Assembly: GCA_017427065.1 (NCBI GenBank)
Contig: JAFRTL010000022.1
Location: 1-64,000, forward strand
From: Bacteroidaceae bacterium
GTDB taxonomy: Bacteria; Bacteroidota; Bacteroidia; Bacteroidales; Bacteroidaceae
DNA length: 64,000 nucleotides
Direction of reading: 5' to 3'
The position numbers and the translations under genes are program-made. Under the pieces are notes generated by a model that was not told the DNA's origin, did not search any database, and saw only the letters and a list, made by a program, of their open reading frames with translations. Below, piece by piece: positions 48,699 through 57,519 of the stretch (position 1 is its first letter; every line of letters starts with the position of its first letter).

Positions 48699-49961
48699 TT
48701 ACTTCACTTTAAATGCCGCCATATATTCACCATGACGCACGTACATCACACCTCTATTAATAACGATGTGAGCCCAACTTGGACCGGAACCTTTGCTCAC
48801 GCGGAATTCACTTACCACATCGAACTTATCTTTTGATGGGCGCACTAACCCCACGAATCCTCTGCGCTCATCGTATGTATAGAGCATGCCATCAGCTGCA
48901 ACTACAGATCCCTTGCCTTTACCTCCACTCCAAGCAGTGTTGTAAAGCGTCTTGCCTGTATTCCAATCTATAGCCACCCAGTTGCCAGAGTTGTTGTTTA
49001 TCCAATTGGAACCATAGACTACGCCATCTATCAGCACATATCCACCATGATGTGTGTCTAAGTCATTAGTCTTCCACACTTTTGATGCTGCAGTCATAGA
49101 GTCATTGAGTTTCACCAAATAGCCACCAGTGTCATAGCCTTCAGAGAAGAACAGTTGGCCATCCTTAAATAGCGGAGCATTCGGAGCTATGTTCTCGTAG
49201 GTGTTCGGACTTGGCCAATCAGTAAAAGTCCATTCAATGTCTCCATTGTCTGGATTAATACCAAACAATACCTGTTCGAGGCCTCCGATGATCTGACGCT
49301 TCCCGTTCCACGTCACGAGTATAGGGGAAATATAGGCACTACCGGCACGAAGTGACTTGGCTTTCCAAATCTCCTTGCCCGTTTCTTTGTCAAGAGCTAC
49401 CATCGCCGTCTGGCTTCCACCAGGAGTATAGATGACCTTGTTGTCATACACCAGCGGACACTCTGCAGTACCCCAATGACCTGTCTTGCCTCCATAGGTA
49501 CTTAGTCCATCGACCTTCCACACGATCTTACCATCGGCTATGTTGATGCAAACCACTTCACCACTACCACTTACCACATAAGCCTTGCCATCAACGATGG
49601 TAGGTGTGGTGCGCGTCTCTGGATAGGCCTGGTTCCAAGGCTTACCGTAAGCCACCGTATATACCTTTTTACCATCAAGCGAATAGGCATTAAATGTCTC
49701 TGCCGACTCATTCTCATTCATTCCAGTGACGTAGAGTTTGTCACCTACTATCACAGGAGTGGAATAACCCTTACCTACATCGTTGGTTTCCCACAGCATC
49801 TCAGGACCATCTGCAGGCCACTGTTTCAACAATCCTGTTTCTGCATACTGACCGTCACGTGCGGGACCACGGAAGGTATTCATGTCTTGTGCTGAAATAC
49901 CCAGCACGCAAAAGTTCAAGACTACGATACCTAAAACTTTCTTTTTAATTAAGTCATTCAT
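48699..49961 (-). CDS. PQQ-like beta-propeller exported protein, paralogue 2
   Basis: A 420-residue protein with a signal peptide (IVVLNFCVLGISA, then QDMNTFRGPARDGQYAETGL). Blade motifs: MVALDKETGKEIWKAKSL, FGINPDDG-like FGINPDNGDIEWTFTDW and VAIDWNTGKTLYNTAWSGG. It lacks a lipobox, unlike paralogue 3, so it is soluble in the periplasm or released. The C-terminal quarter is almost the same as in its neighbours, which indicates recent duplication or gene conversion. Starts 19 bases after the paralogue upstream. Confidence 0.85.
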   Translation of the reverse strand: MNDLIKKKVLGIVVLNFCVLGISAQDMNTFRGPARDGQYAETGLLKQWPADGPEMLWETNDVGKGYSTPVIVGDKLYVTGMNENESAETFNAYSLDGKKVYTVAYGKPWNQAYPETRTTPTIVDGKAYVVSGSGEVVCINIADGKIVWKVDGLSTYGGKTGHWGTAECPLVYDNKVIYTPGGSQTAMVALDKETGKEIWKAKSLRAGSAYISPILVTWNGKRQIIGGLEQVLFGINPDNGDIEWTFTDWPSPNTYENIAPNAPLFKDGQLFFSEGYDTGGYLVKLNDSMTAASKVWKTNDLDTHHGGYVLIDGVVYGSNWINNNSGNWVAIDWNTGKTLYNTAWSGGKGKGSVVAADGMLYTYDERRGFVGLVRPSKDKFDVVSEFRVSKGSGPSWAHIVINRGVMYVRHGEYMAAFKVK

Positions 49962-49980
49962 TTATTTATAAATTTAGTTG

Positions 49981-51267
49981 TTATTTAATTGAAAAGGCGG
50001 CAAAATACTCACCATGCCGAATGTACAATACTCCGTTATTGATAACAGGATGAGCCCAGCTGGGACCAGAACCTTTGGTGATACGGAATTCGCTAACTAC
50101 ATCGAATTTCTCACGACTAGGTTTAACAAGTCCTACGAAACCACGACGTTCATCGTAAGTGTAGAGCATGCCATCACAGTAGATGATAGAGCCTTTGCTC
50201 TTGCCACCACTCCAAGCGTTTTCCCACAACGTCTGTCCTGTATTCCAATCAATAGCTACCCAGTTTCCGCTAGTATTGTTTATCCAGTTAGAACCATAGA
50301 TCACACCATCAAGTAGAATCTGATGGCCATGATGCGTGTCAAGATCTTCATTTTTCCATACAAGTGACACTGCCGTAGCATCATCATTAAGCTTCAGCTT
50401 CATAGCTCCCATATCATAGCCATTGGAAATGAAAATCTCACCTTCATTATATATAGGAGTATTAGGAGCTATAGACTCAAATCCTCTGGAACGATCTTCG
50501 GAATTGCGTCCCCAGTCGTTATATTTCCAAACGATATGTCCATCGTCAGGATTCACACCGATCACTGTGTTTTGCGTTACACTGACTATCTGTCTATGTC
50601 CATTGTGCGTCAGCAGTAAAGGAGATGTATAATTACTCTGCTCATGCAATGACTCAGACTTCCACAGCACAGAGCCATCAGCCTTGCTTAAAGCGACCAT
50701 GGTGGTCTCATCGCCTCCAGGCATGAAAACTACCTTGTCATCATAGATAAGTGGGCATTCTGCAGTGCCCCAATTACCAGTCTTACGTCCAAACAATTTA
50801 TCGCCCTCAACTTTCCAAACGATGCTGCCATCATTGGTCTGAATACATACCACATCGCCTGAACCGCTGATGACATAGGCCTTGCCGTTTTCAATGGCAG
50901 GTGTAGTTCTGGTTTCTGGATAGGACTTTGTCCATGGCGTACTATAGACGGTAGCGTAAATCTTTTGACCATCAAGAGTGAATGCATAAAACACCTCATG
51001 GCTTTCATCCTCATCCATACCAGTAATGTAGAGTCTATCGCCTACAATAACTGGACTAGAATAGCCCTTACCTATTTCTAAAGTCTCCCATAAAAGCTGT
51101 GGTCCATCTTGAGGCCATTGCTTCAATAGCCCTGTTTCATCGTATTTGCCATCTCGATGTGGGCCTCGCCAGCCATAAATGGTTTGAGCAGTCATACTCT
51201 GAACTCCGATGAGCAAGAATGCGAGTAAACTTAAATACTTTGTCATTTCTTTCATAACCATTTTCAT
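49981..51267 (-). CDS. PQQ-like beta-propeller exported protein, paralogue 1
   Basis: A 428-residue protein with a signal peptide (LSLLAFLLIGVQSMTA then QTIYGWRGPHRDGKYDETGL). WRGPxRDGxxxETGLLKxWP is the entry motif of a propeller family widespread in Planctomycetes, Verrucomicrobia and Bacteroidetes. Blade motifs: MVALSKADGSVLWKSESLHE and VAIDWNTGQTLWENAWSGG. Its ATG overlaps the TAA of the glycosyltransferase gene by one base (TAATG), so translation is coupled. It may bind a redox cofactor or act as a scaffold. Confidence 0.85.
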   Translation of the reverse strand: MKMVMKEMTKYLSLLAFLLIGVQSMTAQTIYGWRGPHRDGKYDETGLLKQWPQDGPQLLWETLEIGKGYSSPVIVGDRLYITGMDEDESHEVFYAFTLDGQKIYATVYSTPWTKSYPETRTTPAIENGKAYVISGSGDVVCIQTNDGSIVWKVEGDKLFGRKTGNWGTAECPLIYDDKVVFMPGGDETTMVALSKADGSVLWKSESLHEQSNYTSPLLLTHNGHRQIVSVTQNTVIGVNPDDGHIVWKYNDWGRNSEDRSRGFESIAPNTPIYNEGEIFISNGYDMGAMKLKLNDDATAVSLVWKNEDLDTHHGHQILLDGVIYGSNWINNTSGNWVAIDWNTGQTLWENAWSGGKSKGSIIYCDGMLYTYDERRGFVGLVKPSREKFDVVSEFRITKGSGPSWAHPVINNGVLYIRHGEYFAAFSIK

Positions 51268-52550
51268 TATGTTAAATCATTGATAATTGTTTCTAACTTG
51301 CTTGCTGCCACATCTATATTATAGCGCTCAGCTGCTAGTTTCTTTGCAGAATGGCTGCATTGCTCCCACAAACCATTTGTAAGGAACAGGTTCTCTAATG
51401 TCTTTGCAAGCGTTTCTGCATCATTAGGCTCATAAATCAAGCCTGCCGTATCCACTATTTCATTGAAAGAACCAATGTAAGGTTCTACTGCTGGAACGCC
51501 TGCTGCGAAAGCCTCAAGCAGATACAGCCCTACACTTTCTTCAAATTGAAGAGGTACTGCTATGACAGAAATCTGTTTATAAAAAGCAGCATGGTGCTCC
51601 CAATTATATGTCTCCTCTATAGTTACATCGCTTTTGTAAGGTGCCAACAGTTTGCGGATTTTGCTTAAAAACGCCTTGTCCTGAGAAGTGTATCCTCCGC
51701 CAATGCGCAACTTCAGTCTTGGAATGGTATTCCATGTCTTCAATAAAACAAAAGCCTCTGCTAAAACTTCTAATCCATCTGACTGATTCATACGATAGAA
51801 AAAACCTATCGTTGGATCTTCTGGATGAGTGTCAATAGAATATTTCTCTATATCTACTCCAGGATAGACTACATGGACAGGTGGCGTATTATTTCCATGC
51901 GGACTCCTGTTTAATAGTGCTATCACCTTTTCTTTATAATACCGACTCGTAGTGATCACTGCATCCGTATATTTCAGATTTTCAGAAATGCCTTGCCAAG
52001 CCAATGCGGCATCCTCCTTGCGAAGTCCGTCTATCCACACTTCTTCATCTTGTGCCAGACACAAAATCTTAAGAGACGGAGCCTTTTCCTTCAATGCCTT
52101 GGCAATGCCAACCAACATAGAAGAGGATATATAAACAGCATCTGGTTGCTCTTTATTTACAATCCAATCAATCATTTCCTGCACCATATTGCCAAAAGTC
52201 ATGCCTTCTCCAGTAATCATAGATAGCGTCATATCTTCCATGCCATCACTGGTAGTGGTACCAGCCATCGACATGGCGATATCAAGCAATGGTTGAGCGC
52301 CAAGAAGTTTATTTAGCCATGCAGGCATAAGTTTGTCCTTAAAGAACTTCTGTCCCACATAATAAGAGGTGGCAGGGAAAAACAGCGGTGTATCCGCTTG
52401 AAATTCCTTCTGTCTCAGTGGGAGATAAATAGGCATGATGACCACCTGATGACCTGCACGTTTCATGGCTTGTGCCATGAGGTTGTCACGGAAGCAATTA
52501 CCACAGTAATAGGCATCTCCTGAACTCGTTATGACGAAAACTATTTTCAT
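51267..52550 (-). CDS. GT4 family glycosyltransferase with an N-terminal CGNC motif
   Basis: A 427-residue GT-B fold enzyme, cytoplasmic. The N-terminus SSGDAYYCGNCFRDNLMAQA MKRAGHQVV is a variant of the UDP-sugar glycosyltransferase start in which a CxxC pair sits in the first loop. The C-terminal half is GT4-like (PTIGFFYRMNQSDGLEVLAE, RLKLRIGGG, and the EX7E-type FEESVGLYLLEAFAAGVPAV). I recall this CGxCxxDN form mostly beside ABC/FtsX genes in other phyla. The donor and acceptor are unknown. It lies between the FtsX permease and the propeller trio. Confidence 0.85.
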   Translation of the reverse strand: MKIVFVITSSGDAYYCGNCFRDNLMAQAMKRAGHQVVIMPIYLPLRQKEFQADTPLFFPATSYYVGQKFFKDKLMPAWLNKLLGAQPLLDIAMSMAGTTTSDGMEDMTLSMITGEGMTFGNMVQEMIDWIVNKEQPDAVYISSSMLVGIAKALKEKAPSLKILCLAQDEEVWIDGLRKEDAALAWQGISENLKYTDAVITTSRYYKEKVIALLNRSPHGNNTPPVHVVYPGVDIEKYSIDTHPEDPTIGFFYRMNQSDGLEVLAEAFVLLKTWNTIPRLKLRIGGGYTSQDKAFLSKIRKLLAPYKSDVTIEETYNWEHHAAFYKQISVIAVPLQFEESVGLYLLEAFAAGVPAVEPYIGSFNEIVDTAGLIYEPNDAETLAKTLENLFLTNGLWEQCSHSAKKLAAERYNIDVAASKLETIINDLT

Positions 52551-52563
52551 GTCATTCTACATT

Positions 52564-55500
52564 CTAGTTTGAAGATTCTCTAACAGCATTGTGACAATTC
52601 CGTTTAACGAACCACCAAATAAGTCCAATAAACAATGCCATGAAAGCCAAACTTTGCAACCATGTGATCCAGTTATTATGGCTGAAGTTATTACAAGTAC
52701 TCAATAACGCCGATACAGTTCCGCTGCAAACGGCATATAGCGGAAGCAAAACATTCTCACGGAAAAGCAATCCTTCCATACGATCCGGTGCATAACCAAT
52801 ACTTTGATATAATCGGATATCCGACTTACGTGCCAATAGGTTTTTACGGATGACTATGATGAAACTCAGGATGCCAAGCAAGATGCCAATACCTCCTAAT
52901 GAAAGAAAAATGCTCAAATAGGTATTGACCAGTTCATTGAAAGTATTCAATCGCTGCGCAGTTGTCACCACACGTATACCATACTCATTGAGAGCTTGTG
53001 AAAGCAATGTGCTTACTTCCTGAGATTGCTCTGTTTGGATAAGCATAATCTCCGATCCAGAAATTTCTGGCCATACTTCTTTGAATAGTTGCTTGTCCAT
53101 CAGTGCATAGCCCTGGAAGATACCCGTTGCTAATGCTCCAGCTATTAACAGATTCACAGGCTTACCATTATCTTTCTGATAATGCAAGGTATCCCCAACC
53201 GTCATTCCTAAACTCCACATTAAGGATTCTTGATCTACAAGCACAGGATAGACATCACCATTTGCTTTTGTATATTCAGTGAATTCTATAGGTCCTTGGA
53301 CGATTTCAAACGTACTACTTTGTAATTCCTCCATATCTACACCTAAAATGGTTGGTTGTGAGACCTTGTTTAGGTTTAGACAACTGGCATCATCAGCCCC
53401 TAAGCGAAGGGTCTGCATGATAGAAATTCCTGAAGGCAAGGCGTCAAGCGACAACTGATGGCGTCCTTCAGCAGTGTTCAAATCATAATAGACAGGCACG
53501 GTAGTTTCAGCCCATAATGAATAACCACCAGTAGCATTGGTCGGTTTTTGAGAATCCGTCACTTGTTGGCGATTCAGTCCCACAGCAAAAATAGTAAAGA
53601 CACCAAAAGCAAGGGCATAATATGCTCCTCTTTGTTGTTTCATGTGGTAGAAAAGCGTCGCAAAGGTTTGTTTCTCAAGCGTAAAAGCATGGGGTTCAGG
53701 TTTGCTTTTACGAGTGATGTAATATTCTCCCCATAACCCTGCAAGAACAACCAACAGAATACCTAGCAACACAAAAAGATAGAGTGAGTTTACTGAAAGA
53801 ATATTCACTATGAAGACGACAATAGAGAGAATGGTAAAACCTATAGCAGACACCCAAATCCGCTTTCCGCGATGATGCTCTGTTTGTCCTGCTTGTCCAT
53901 CCGTATGAACCGCTTTAGCTATCTGATACCAGAGTAGTCCCAATATGACTATGATACTTACGACAATTCCTGCAATGACAGAAATCCCATCAATATATAT
54001 GCCTAAACTCGATGTCTGTGTTGCTCCTTGCCAAATATTGCCCAGCAACCACATAATAATAGCAGTATACAATATACCAACAATAACCCCCAATATGGTG
54101 GCTATGCAAACAACGGGCAATGCTTCTCTCCAAAGATTCTTTATGATACGCTTGTCTGTATATCCCAATGCTTTGAAAAGTTGTAACTCTCCCCTCCGTT
54201 GCCAAAGCATTTCGCTAAGCGGACTCACAAATAAAAGCAATGCTGAAATGATGATGAAAAAGCCTAATGCAAGGAAGAGACTGGCAAAGTCTATTCCATT
54301 TTTAGCGGCATATAATCCACTCTCACGAGGTTGAATGATTTGTACATCAAACATAGAGAGTTGCAAACCTTCGACCTTTGTGGGATGATCAGAAACACGC
54401 AATGCAGTGGCCGTACCATAATCATTGCTCCAAATATCTTTCATCAAACTGTAGGGCAACAAGGCTTTGGGAGTGCTCCGATAGAGGTTCCAGTACTCTT
54501 CATCCTCGTCGCTAATCAGTGTCATATCCAATGGAAGGTCACTGTCCCAATCCGTACAACGCTCCACATCCGACAATCCTGGAAACTCGGCACTCAATCT
54601 TCCATCTTCAACCAATTGACTTAATGGAACGATACTACGCACTTGTAAACTAACGGAATCTGTCTTAAGGTCTTTCAACCCTTTGGACACATAATAACTT
54701 ACCGTAACTCTGTCGCCCACTGAAGCATGGAGTCTCTGTGCGGTATAATCCGAGAGAATCAGTTCATCGTTTTGAAGGGTATGGCCATCAAACTCCTTAA
54801 TAGCTGTCACAAAAGAATATGGCACAGAGGCGTCTCCTAAACGAATACCATTAGCAAGATAAGTAAAAAGTGGATTGACATGATTATTCTCATGCTCAAT
54901 GTAATCTACCACTGAAGATTGCAAGAAAACACGATCAGTTGTGATTTCGGCATATTCATTCATTTGATGTATTTGGAGTCCAGAATAGGAAGGATTCCAG
55001 GCCTCAGAAAAATCAGTTTCAGAAATAGTTTTTTCCGAAAGTATCAGATTGATTTTACCTTCAACCTCCATGATCTCTGCTATTTCATCACGGCTGACAA
55101 ATATATTTAAAGGTGTGGTTTGTTCATTTTTGAGACTAAGATTGCCACCTTCATCTATGGGTTTTATACCTGTCTGTTCTAATCGTAAGCTGGTGGTATA
55201 ATTATCTGTGACAAATAGAGAACCAGATGGTACCAAACCTCCCTTTGGTAAACGAAGCACAATAGCTTCTGCTGGTGAAAGGTGAAGTTCATCTGCCAAA
55301 GCTTGATTAAGCAATGCACGTCCATACATGTCTTCTCCTTCCAATCCCCATACCATTACTGGAAGTAATTGTCCATTACGTGAGATGAAACCATCCGTTA
55401 GCAAGACGCCTTTCGCTCCTTCTCTAAAGAGCTGTTCCTGCAAGATACTTTCTGATAAGAAAGAGTTTCTTGAGAATATAACAGATTCAACTTTCCCCAA

Positions 55501-55665
55501 GCGTTCTGTCACTCGAAGAATCAAAGTTTGGCGTACGGAATGACCTATGAGCAAACTGCCCACAATGACTGCTACCGTAATCAGTACAGCCAATGAGATC
55601 AGACGGTAATAGCGCTTGTAAAACCGCACTGAATCATTATTCCCTATGCCAAACACTTTCCGCAT
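52564..55665 (-). CDS. Large FtsX-type ABC permease
   Basis: A 1033-residue inner-membrane protein with about eight to ten helices in two FtsX-like sets: one near residues 465-600 (SLFLALGFFIIISALLLFVS, then RRGELQLFKALGYTDKRIIK), further helices at about 640-700, and a last set near 925-1020 (FLSLGGIGILLGILSFIIVI and LARKSDIRLYQSIGYAPDRM). Long extracytoplasmic regions separate them. The repeated RxxxLxLxxxLGYxxxR loops are those of MacB/LolC-type transporters, which move substrates between membrane and periplasm rather than through a pore. It pairs with the ATPase 8 bases upstream. It is about twice the usual length of LolC. Confidence 0.85.
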   Translation of the reverse strand: MRKVFGIGNNDSVRFYKRYYRLISLAVLITVAVIVGSLLIGHSVRQTLILRVTERLGKVESVIFSRNSFLSESILQEQLFREGAKGVLLTDGFISRNGQLLPVMVWGLEGEDMYGRALLNQALADELHLSPAEAIVLRLPKGGLVPSGSLFVTDNYTTSLRLEQTGIKPIDEGGNLSLKNEQTTPLNIFVSRDEIAEIMEVEGKINLILSEKTISETDFSEAWNPSYSGLQIHQMNEYAEITTDRVFLQSSVVDYIEHENNHVNPLFTYLANGIRLGDASVPYSFVTAIKEFDGHTLQNDELILSDYTAQRLHASVGDRVTVSYYVSKGLKDLKTDSVSLQVRSIVPLSQLVEDGRLSAEFPGLSDVERCTDWDSDLPLDMTLISDEDEEYWNLYRSTPKALLPYSLMKDIWSNDYGTATALRVSDHPTKVEGLQLSMFDVQIIQPRESGLYAAKNGIDFASLFLALGFFIIISALLLFVSPLSEMLWQRRGELQLFKALGYTDKRIIKNLWREALPVVCIATILGVIVGILYTAIIMWLLGNIWQGATQTSSLGIYIDGISVIAGIVVSIIVILGLLWYQIAKAVHTDGQAGQTEHHRGKRIWVSAIGFTILSIVVFIVNILSVNSLYLFVLLGILLVVLAGLWGEYYITRKSKPEPHAFTLEKQTFATLFYHMKQQRGAYYALAFGVFTIFAVGLNRQQVTDSQKPTNATGGYSLWAETTVPVYYDLNTAEGRHQLSLDALPSGISIMQTLRLGADDASCLNLNKVSQPTILGVDMEELQSSTFEIVQGPIEFTEYTKANGDVYPVLVDQESLMWSLGMTVGDTLHYQKDNGKPVNLLIAGALATGIFQGYALMDKQLFKEVWPEISGSEIMLIQTEQSQEVSTLLSQALNEYGIRVVTTAQRLNTFNELVNTYLSIFLSLGGIGILLGILSFIIVIRKNLLARKSDIRLYQSIGYAPDRMEGLLFRENVLLPLYAVCSGTVSALLSTCNNFSHNNWITWLQSLAFMALFIGLIWWFVKRNCHNAVRESSN

Positions 55666-55673
55666 TGATTATA

Positions 55674-56351
55674 TTATTCTCTTACTAATACCCCATCTAT
55701 CAATGTGACTATCCTTTTAGCTGCATGTGCCGTTTGATCGGAATGCGTCACCATGATGATTGTAGTTTGCAATTTTTTATTTACTAGTTGAAACAATGAA
55801 GCTATATGCTGAGCATTGTCTTTATCCAATTGTCCTGTGGGTTCATCGGCCAAGAGTACAACAGGTTTATTAATCAAAGCCCTACAAACAGCCACACGGC
55901 AAGCCTCTCCTCCCGATAAGGTCAGTGGGAATTGGTTTTCCAACGATGCAATGTTTGTCAACTCCATCAATTGTCTGGCCCAATTGATTTGTTCTTCTGA
56001 AACTTCATTCGCTGAAGCCATTAGTGGTAGAAGGATATTTTGTAACACATTGTATTGTGGCAACAAGCGGTGGTCTTGGAATACAAAACCTATTTTCTTA
56101 TTGCGCACAGAAGCTAAATCTACATTTCCATCCAACAGCGACTGCCCTTCTAGCAGATAAGATCCAGAATCTGGTAAAAGCAAAGTACCTAAGACATTTA
56201 ATAAGGTAGTTTTTCCCGCTCCCGACTGTCCTCTAACGGCAACAAAATCCCCTTGCTCCACTTCGAAACAAAGTTGGCGGAGCACATGATTCATTCGTGC
56301 ATTTCCGTCTTTAAAAGACTTACTGATATTTTTGAGTTCAAGCAGTGCCAT
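55674..56351 (-). CDS. ABC ATP-binding protein, LolD/MacB type
   Basis: A 225-residue ATPase. Walker A GQSGAGKTTLLNVLGTLLLP, Q-loop FVFQDHRLLPQYNVLQNILL, signature LSGGEACRVAVCRALINKP, Walker B VVLLADEPTGQLD and VTHSDQTAHAAKR. The ADEPTGQLD and the LLPQYNV segment place it with LolD/MacB/FtsE transporters. It is the energy source for the 1033-residue permease downstream. It sits 23 bases after the propeller lipoprotein gene. Confidence 0.95.
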   Translation of the reverse strand: MALLELKNISKSFKDGNARMNHVLRQLCFEVEQGDFVAVRGQSGAGKTTLLNVLGTLLLPDSGSYLLEGQSLLDGNVDLASVRNKKIGFVFQDHRLLPQYNVLQNILLPLMASANEVSEEQINWARQLMELTNIASLENQFPLTLSGGEACRVAVCRALINKPVVLLADEPTGQLDKDNAQHIASLFQLVNKKLQTTIIMVTHSDQTAHAAKRIVTLIDGVLVRE

Positions 56352-56374
56352 AATACGGTATTAAACGTTAAACA

Positions 56375-57517
56375 TTAAGATGCTCCAAAGCAAAGCAGCG
56401 TACCGCGTGTCGTCAGTATGAAGAAATGGTCTTTGATTACTGCAGGAGAACCTAAAATCTGCTCACCTGTATCGTATTCCCATTTCAGAGAACCATTTTT
56501 CGCATCAAGGATGGAGACGATACCCGTACTAGTACAAACAATGACCTTATCATCACATACTAAGGGAGAACTATCACCTGTATCGCCTTTCAGCATATAT
56601 TTCCAAAGCACATCTCCAGTTTTCCTACTGATAGCGACTAAGTGCCGACTATCAGGAAGTACATACACGGCATCATCAGACACGGCAGGGACAGAGGTTA
56701 AAGATCCATCGGCATCAGTGGCTTCTACAAGCATCTTATGAGTATTGATCTTCCCATTCTTCAATTCAAGTTCATAGACATCCCCTGCATAATCGGCCAC
56801 ATAAGCATGCCCATCTTTTATGGCAGGTGAAGCAGGAATATAGGCTTGCACTTCCAAAGAGTCTGTCTGGATGCCTGTCTGACAATCTATCAGACGTAAC
56901 CAAGCATCGCATCCACCAAACAACACATGGTTCTGCCATATAGCTACTGCACCATTGATGTAGTATCCCGATTCAAAATGATTAAGTTCATTGCCATGCT
57001 CTTGATCGACCACATACATATAGTTGTCGTAGCTTCCGAAAACCACAGCTTTTTGTCCTTTATAATCTACTAGATTAGGAGTCGCAGAGATTTGCCCCAA
57101 AGTTTCAAATGTCCATAAAGTATCGGCACGCTGCAAATCGATAGCCTCTAAAATTCCATCTATTCGTCCGATATAAAGCACACCATCACGGATGATAGGC
57201 GTAGCTTCTACACTGGTCTTCATGTCATAATCAAAAACAAGTTCTCCCGAAAGGTTCACGCCGAACACATGGCCCCGCCGATTGACCCAATAGGTGACCT
57301 CATTATATACAATAGGCGACGAAACGGTACGTATACCATCTTTATAACTCCATAGTAATGTAGGAGATTCTGGTAAATTCAGAGATGTATAACCACTCAT
57401 AGCCGCATCTGCGCGATAAAAAGGCCAATCGGTCGTAAAATTATAGCCAACTGGTTCTCTTCCGCTGCATGCCACAAGGGTTAAGAGCAACAAACTATAT
57501 ATAATGTATTGTTTCAT
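56375..57517 (-). CDS. PQQ-like beta-propeller lipoprotein
   Basis: A 380-residue lipoprotein (MKQYIIYSLLLLTLVAC, lipid cysteine at 17). The propeller starts WPFYRADAAMSGYTS and has repeats such as LEAIDLQRADTLWTFETLGQ, VAISRKTGDVLWKYMLKGD and SILDAKNGSLKWEYDTGEQI. It belongs to the BamB/PQQ-like class but is not close to the three downstream paralogues. The start at 57517 is set two bases after the upstream stop. Being just before the ABC pair, it could be its periplasmic partner; it may equally be an electron carrier. Confidence 0.85.
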   Translation of the reverse strand: MKQYIIYSLLLLTLVACSGREPVGYNFTTDWPFYRADAAMSGYTSLNLPESPTLLWSYKDGIRTVSSPIVYNEVTYWVNRRGHVFGVNLSGELVFDYDMKTSVEATPIIRDGVLYIGRIDGILEAIDLQRADTLWTFETLGQISATPNLVDYKGQKAVVFGSYDNYMYVVDQEHGNELNHFESGYYINGAVAIWQNHVLFGGCDAWLRLIDCQTGIQTDSLEVQAYIPASPAIKDGHAYVADYAGDVYELELKNGKINTHKMLVEATDADGSLTSVPAVSDDAVYVLPDSRHLVAISRKTGDVLWKYMLKGDTGDSSPLVCDDKVIVCTSTGIVSILDAKNGSLKWEYDTGEQILGSPAVIKDHFFILTTRGTLLCFGAS

Positions 57518-57519
57518 AT

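Noticed and set aside
47340-51267. PQQ-dependent alcohol dehydrogenases
   Set aside because: The propellers have PQQ-like blades but the catalytic Asp and calcium-ligand arrangement and the heme domain of true quinoprotein dehydrogenases are not visible; no PQQ biosynthesis genes lie nearby.
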